From positions 143,933 to 207,932 of the forward strand of contig NZ_JACESE010000006.1 in the NCBI RefSeq assembly GCF_013911965.1: a stretch of DNA of 64,000 nt, written 5' to 3'. Each line of letters starts with the position of its first letter. Position 1 is the stretch's first letter. The position numbers were made by a program, and so were the translations under genes. This document shows positions 61,791 through 64,000 of this stretch, in pieces. A model generated the notes under the pieces. The model saw only the letters and a list, made by a program, of their open reading frames with translations. It had not been told where the DNA came from and did not search any database. The DNA is from Phenylobacterium sp. (GTDB lineage: Bacteria; Pseudomonadota; Alphaproteobacteria; Caulobacterales; Caulobacteraceae).

Positions 61791-61815
61791 CTCAAGGCCC
61801 TGCGGGAGATTTTCC

Positions 61816-62220
61816 ATGCGCGACATGACCATCGGCGACCTGGCCCGGCGAACGGGCGCCAAGGTGGAGACCGTGCGCTACTACGAAAAGGCCGGTCTGC
61901 TGCCGGCGCCGGCGCGGACGGCCGGCAACTACCGGGCCTATGAGCCGGCGCATCTGGCGCGGCTGAGCTTCGTGCTGCGTGCGCGGAGACTGGGATTCTC
62001 GCTGGATCAGGTCCGGGAACTGCTGGGTCTGGCGGACGACCGGGAGCGGCCCTGCGACGCCGTCGACGCCATCGCCCGCGCCCACCTCGTCGAGGTCGAG
62101 CAGAAGATCGCCGAACTGACCCGCCTGCGCGATGAGCTCTCCAGCGTCATCGGACGCTGCCGGAGCGGCGTCGTCGCCGACTGCCGCATCATCGAGAGTT
62201 TGGCGGCCGAGCCGGCCTAG
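61816..62220 (+). CDS. MerR-family metal-responsive activator (CadR/PbrR/ZntR group)
   Basis: 134 residues: an N-terminal winged HTH (MTIGDLARRTGAKVETVRYY, EKAGLLP), a long dimer helix and metal-binding Cys at PCDAVDA (about 77), GRCRSG (about 114) and ADCRI (about 121), the pattern of CadR/PbrR/ZntR. It should twist the operator at 61774-61790 and turn on the cation transporter. ATG 61825 is an alternative start. Its last 4 bp overlap the convergent FKBP gene. Confidence 0.9.
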   Translation: MRDMTIGDLARRTGAKVETVRYYEKAGLLPAPARTAGNYRAYEPAHLARLSFVLRARRLGFSLDQVRELLGLADDRERPCDAVDAIARAHLVEVEQKIAELTRLRDELSSVIGRCRSGVVADCRIIESLAAEPA

Positions 62221-62705
62221 CCGAGCTGAACGCGACCGGGGCCGGGCAGGACGTCGATCAGCTCGATACGGAAGATCAGGACCGAGTTGGGCGGAATGGG
62301 CCCCTGGCCGCTTTCGCCGTAGCCCATTTCAGGCGGCACATAGACGATCCACTCGTCGCCCGGCTTCATCTTCTGCAGCACCTCGATCCAGGCCGGGATG
62401 AGGCCCGCCAGCGGCATGGCCGCGGGCACGCCGCGCTCGTAGGACGAATCGAAGACTTCGCCGTCGGCCAGCTTGCCCTCGTAGTGGACCTTGACCTCGT
62501 CGGCCTCCTGCGGGCTCAGGCCGCCCTCAGGGCCGGAACGGACGACCTCGTACTGCACGCCCGAGGGCAGGGTGACGACGCCCTCCCGCTTGGCGTTCTT
62601 CTCCATGAAGGCCTTGGCCTCCGCGGCGGAGTCGGCGGCGTTCCCCCCGGAGCAGGCGGCGAGGGCGAGAGCGGCGGCGAGGCCGAGGAAGAGACGGCGG
62701 CGCAT
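62217..62705 (-). CDS. FKBP-type peptidyl-prolyl isomerase lipoprotein
   Basis: 162 residues: lipobox LAACSGG (Cys about 18), a short helix, then an FKBP domain (about 60-155) with VHYEGKLADGEVFDSSYERG, PLAGLIPAWIEVLQKMKPGD (in part) and YVPPEMGYGE. Assists folding in the periplasm while anchored to a membrane. ATG 62705 starts the signal peptide. Confidence 0.92.
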   Translation of the reverse strand: MRRRLFLGLAAALALAACSGGNAADSAAEAKAFMEKNAKREGVVTLPSGVQYEVVRSGPEGGLSPQEADEVKVHYEGKLADGEVFDSSYERGVPAAMPLAGLIPAWIEVLQKMKPGDEWIVYVPPEMGYGESGQGPIPPNSVLIFRIELIDVLPGPGRVQLG

Positions 62706-62739
62706 GGGGGAGCCTCCTGAGGCGGGCGCGCGGCTGGGA

Positions 62740-63948
62740 TCAGACGGCGCGCGGCGGATAGCCCTGCTCGCGCAGGGCGTCCATGATTTCCTGGGTGTGC
62801 TGGGCGTCGCGGGTCTCGATCATGATGTCGAACTCCGCCCCCTTGGCCGGGACGTCGAGCGCCAGCCGGTTGTGGGCCACCTCGACGATGTTGGCGCCCA
62901 TCTGGCCGATGATGGCCGAGACGTTGGCCAGGAGACCCGGGCGGTCGTCGCCGATGATGCGCAGGGAAACCAGACGCTGGTCGCGCACCAGTTCGCGGGT
63001 CAGCACCGAGGCCAGCAGGCGCGTGTCGATATTGCCGCCGGTGATGATCAGGCCGCACTTCTTGCCGCGGAACCGCTCGGGATAGGCCAGCAGTCCGGCC
63101 AGGGCCGCCGCCCCGGCGCCTTCGGCCACCGTCTTCTCGACATTGCAATAGAGGGCCACGGCGCGTTCGAAGAAGGGCTCCTCGACCAGCAGCACGTCGT
63201 CGATCAGGGGCCGGGCCACGCCGTAGCTGACGTCGCCCACCTGCTTGACCGCGATGCCCTCGGCGATGGTCGCGCCCCCGGTGCCGCTGGCGCCGTTCAC
63301 GCCGCGCATGCGGGCGGTGAAGGAGGGGTACATGGCCGGCTCCAGCCCGACGATGCGGATGTCCGGACGGATGTGCTTGGCCGCCGTGGCGCAGCCGGCG
63401 ATCAGGCCGCCGCCGCCGATGGGGATGGGCAGGACGTCCAGGTCGGGCACGTCCTCCAGCATCTCCAGGGCCACCGTCCCCTGGCCGGCCATGACGTCCA
63501 GGTCATTGAAGGGATGGACGAAAACCAGGTCGCGCTCGTCGCACAGCTTGCGCGCATGGGCCGAGGCGTCGTCGTAGCCGTCGCCCTCCAGCACCACCTC
63601 GGCGCCGAAGGCCCGGGTCTGCTGCACCTTCACGAAGGGGGTCGAGCGCGGCATGACGATGGTGACCGGAATGCCCAGCCGCGCGGCGTGATAGGCCAGG
63701 CCCTGGCTGTGATTGCCGGCCGAGGCGGCGATCACGCCGCGCGTCTTCTCGGCCTCGGTGAGCTGCAGCAGCTTGTTCAGCGCGCCGCGCTCCTTGTAGG
63801 CGGCGGTGAACTGCAGGTTCTCGAACTTCACCCAGACTTCCGCGCCGGTGATCTCCGACAGGGTCCGCGACAGGCGGCAGGGCGTGCGCTCCACTTGGCC
63901 GTTCAGCCGTTCGGCGGCGGCGCGGATGTCATCGATGGCGAGGGTCAT
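62740..63948 (-). CDS. ilvA: Threonine ammonia-lyase with ACT domain
   Basis: A 402-residue PLP enzyme that turns threonine into 2-oxobutanoate, the first step to isoleucine. PLP Lys in AAYKERGALNK (about 53), SAGNHSQGLAYHA, a Gly-rich phosphate loop PIGGGGLIAG, and a single C-terminal ACT domain (about 328-402; LRIIGDDRPGLLANVSAIIG) for effector binding. ATG 63948 is chosen because ten codons upstream read through the hairpin. Confidence 0.93.
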   Translation of the reverse strand: MTLAIDDIRAAAERLNGQVERTPCRLSRTLSEITGAEVWVKFENLQFTAAYKERGALNKLLQLTEAEKTRGVIAASAGNHSQGLAYHAARLGIPVTIVMPRSTPFVKVQQTRAFGAEVVLEGDGYDDASAHARKLCDERDLVFVHPFNDLDVMAGQGTVALEMLEDVPDLDVLPIPIGGGGLIAGCATAAKHIRPDIRIVGLEPAMYPSFTARMRGVNGASGTGGATIAEGIAVKQVGDVSYGVARPLIDDVLLVEEPFFERAVALYCNVEKTVAEGAGAAALAGLLAYPERFRGKKCGLIITGGNIDTRLLASVLTRELVRDQRLVSLRIIGDDRPGLLANVSAIIGQMGANIVEVAHNRLALDVPAKGAEFDIMIETRDAQHTQEIMDALREQGYPPRAV

Positions 63949-63959
63949 GAAGTTCGGCG

Positions 63960-64000
63960 GTCCGGGGAGGCCGCCCATGTGGCGGGCGGCCTCCCCGGAC
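63960..64000. other. Perfect 17-bp hairpin just upstream of ilvA
   Basis: GTCCGGGGAGGCCGCCC at 63960-63976 pairs fully with 63984-64000 around a 7-nt loop. It ends 11 bp before the ilvA ATG. No T-tract follows on either side within view. It may be an upstream terminator or a leader structure for ilvA. Confidence 0.6.

Overview
The window looks like the chromosome of a GC-rich alphaproteobacterium of the Caulobacteraceae (Caulobacter or Phenylobacterium type). The reasons are the order rpsA-cmk-aroA next to a TIGR02300 acidic zinc-ribbon gene, the Hsp20-DUF1150 pair, a long-form HPF near rpoN and ptsN, and the lptC-lptA-lptB run behind a short ribonuclease D gene. This placement rests on gene content and order read by eye, not on a phylogeny.

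Layout. Positions 1-3663 are core chromosome: a partial rpsA, cmk and aroA on the minus strand, then the TIGR02300 gene and tRNA-Ala(GGC) on the plus strand. A genomic island of about 27.6 kb sits in the 3' half of that tRNA gene. It is bounded by a 47-bp direct repeat (3619-3665 and 31238-31284), carries its own tyrosine integrase at the right end, and has near-identical GGTACC-containing repeats close to both ends that could be integrase arm sites. From 31285 to the end the core chromosome resumes.

Island contents. The left third is one plus-strand metal block: chromate resistance (chrB, chrA, a superoxide dismutase of chrC type), then a His-rich periplasmic protein, an RND-type heavy-metal efflux trio with a small His-rich lipoprotein in the middle, and a DUF3147 membrane protein. 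The middle holds a frameshifted HTH-like gene, a hipBA toxin-antitoxin pair with four operator palindromes at exact 49-bp spacing, two uncharacterised operons, and an orphan LuxR regulator. The right half is mobility and maintenance: a short relaxase, a DUF2493 protein, a possible E2-like/SEC-C protein divergent from an XRE-ImmA-like protein, a three-gene envelope operon, two OB-fold SSB proteins, a DUF7007 protein, a fragment of a strawberry-notch-like helicase, and the integrase. I see no type IV secretion or coupling-protein genes, so the element looks mobilizable rather than self-transmissible.

Core right of the island. First comes a MarR-SDR-aldo/keto reductase unit with two visible operators, then a second chromate transporter, a SulP permease with a universal stress protein, and Hsp20-DUF1150. 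Next are ptsN, hpf, an ExoD-family gene, an aspartate-semialdehyde dehydrogenase, rpoN, metY, the lptBAC-rnd-tRNA-Leu run and an NDUFA9-like gene. The remainder holds an HTH-citrate synthase fusion divergent from a citrate synthase, a cation diffusion facilitator, GST-queG, a crotonase-tesB-rfbC operon, a glycosyltransferase, argE, a hybrid histidine kinase, a MerR-controlled cation transporter, an FKBP lipoprotein and threonine ammonia-lyase. Three copies of a modular inverted repeat occupy three convergent gene gaps (42.1, 45.2 and 54.5 kb) and probably act as two-way terminators.
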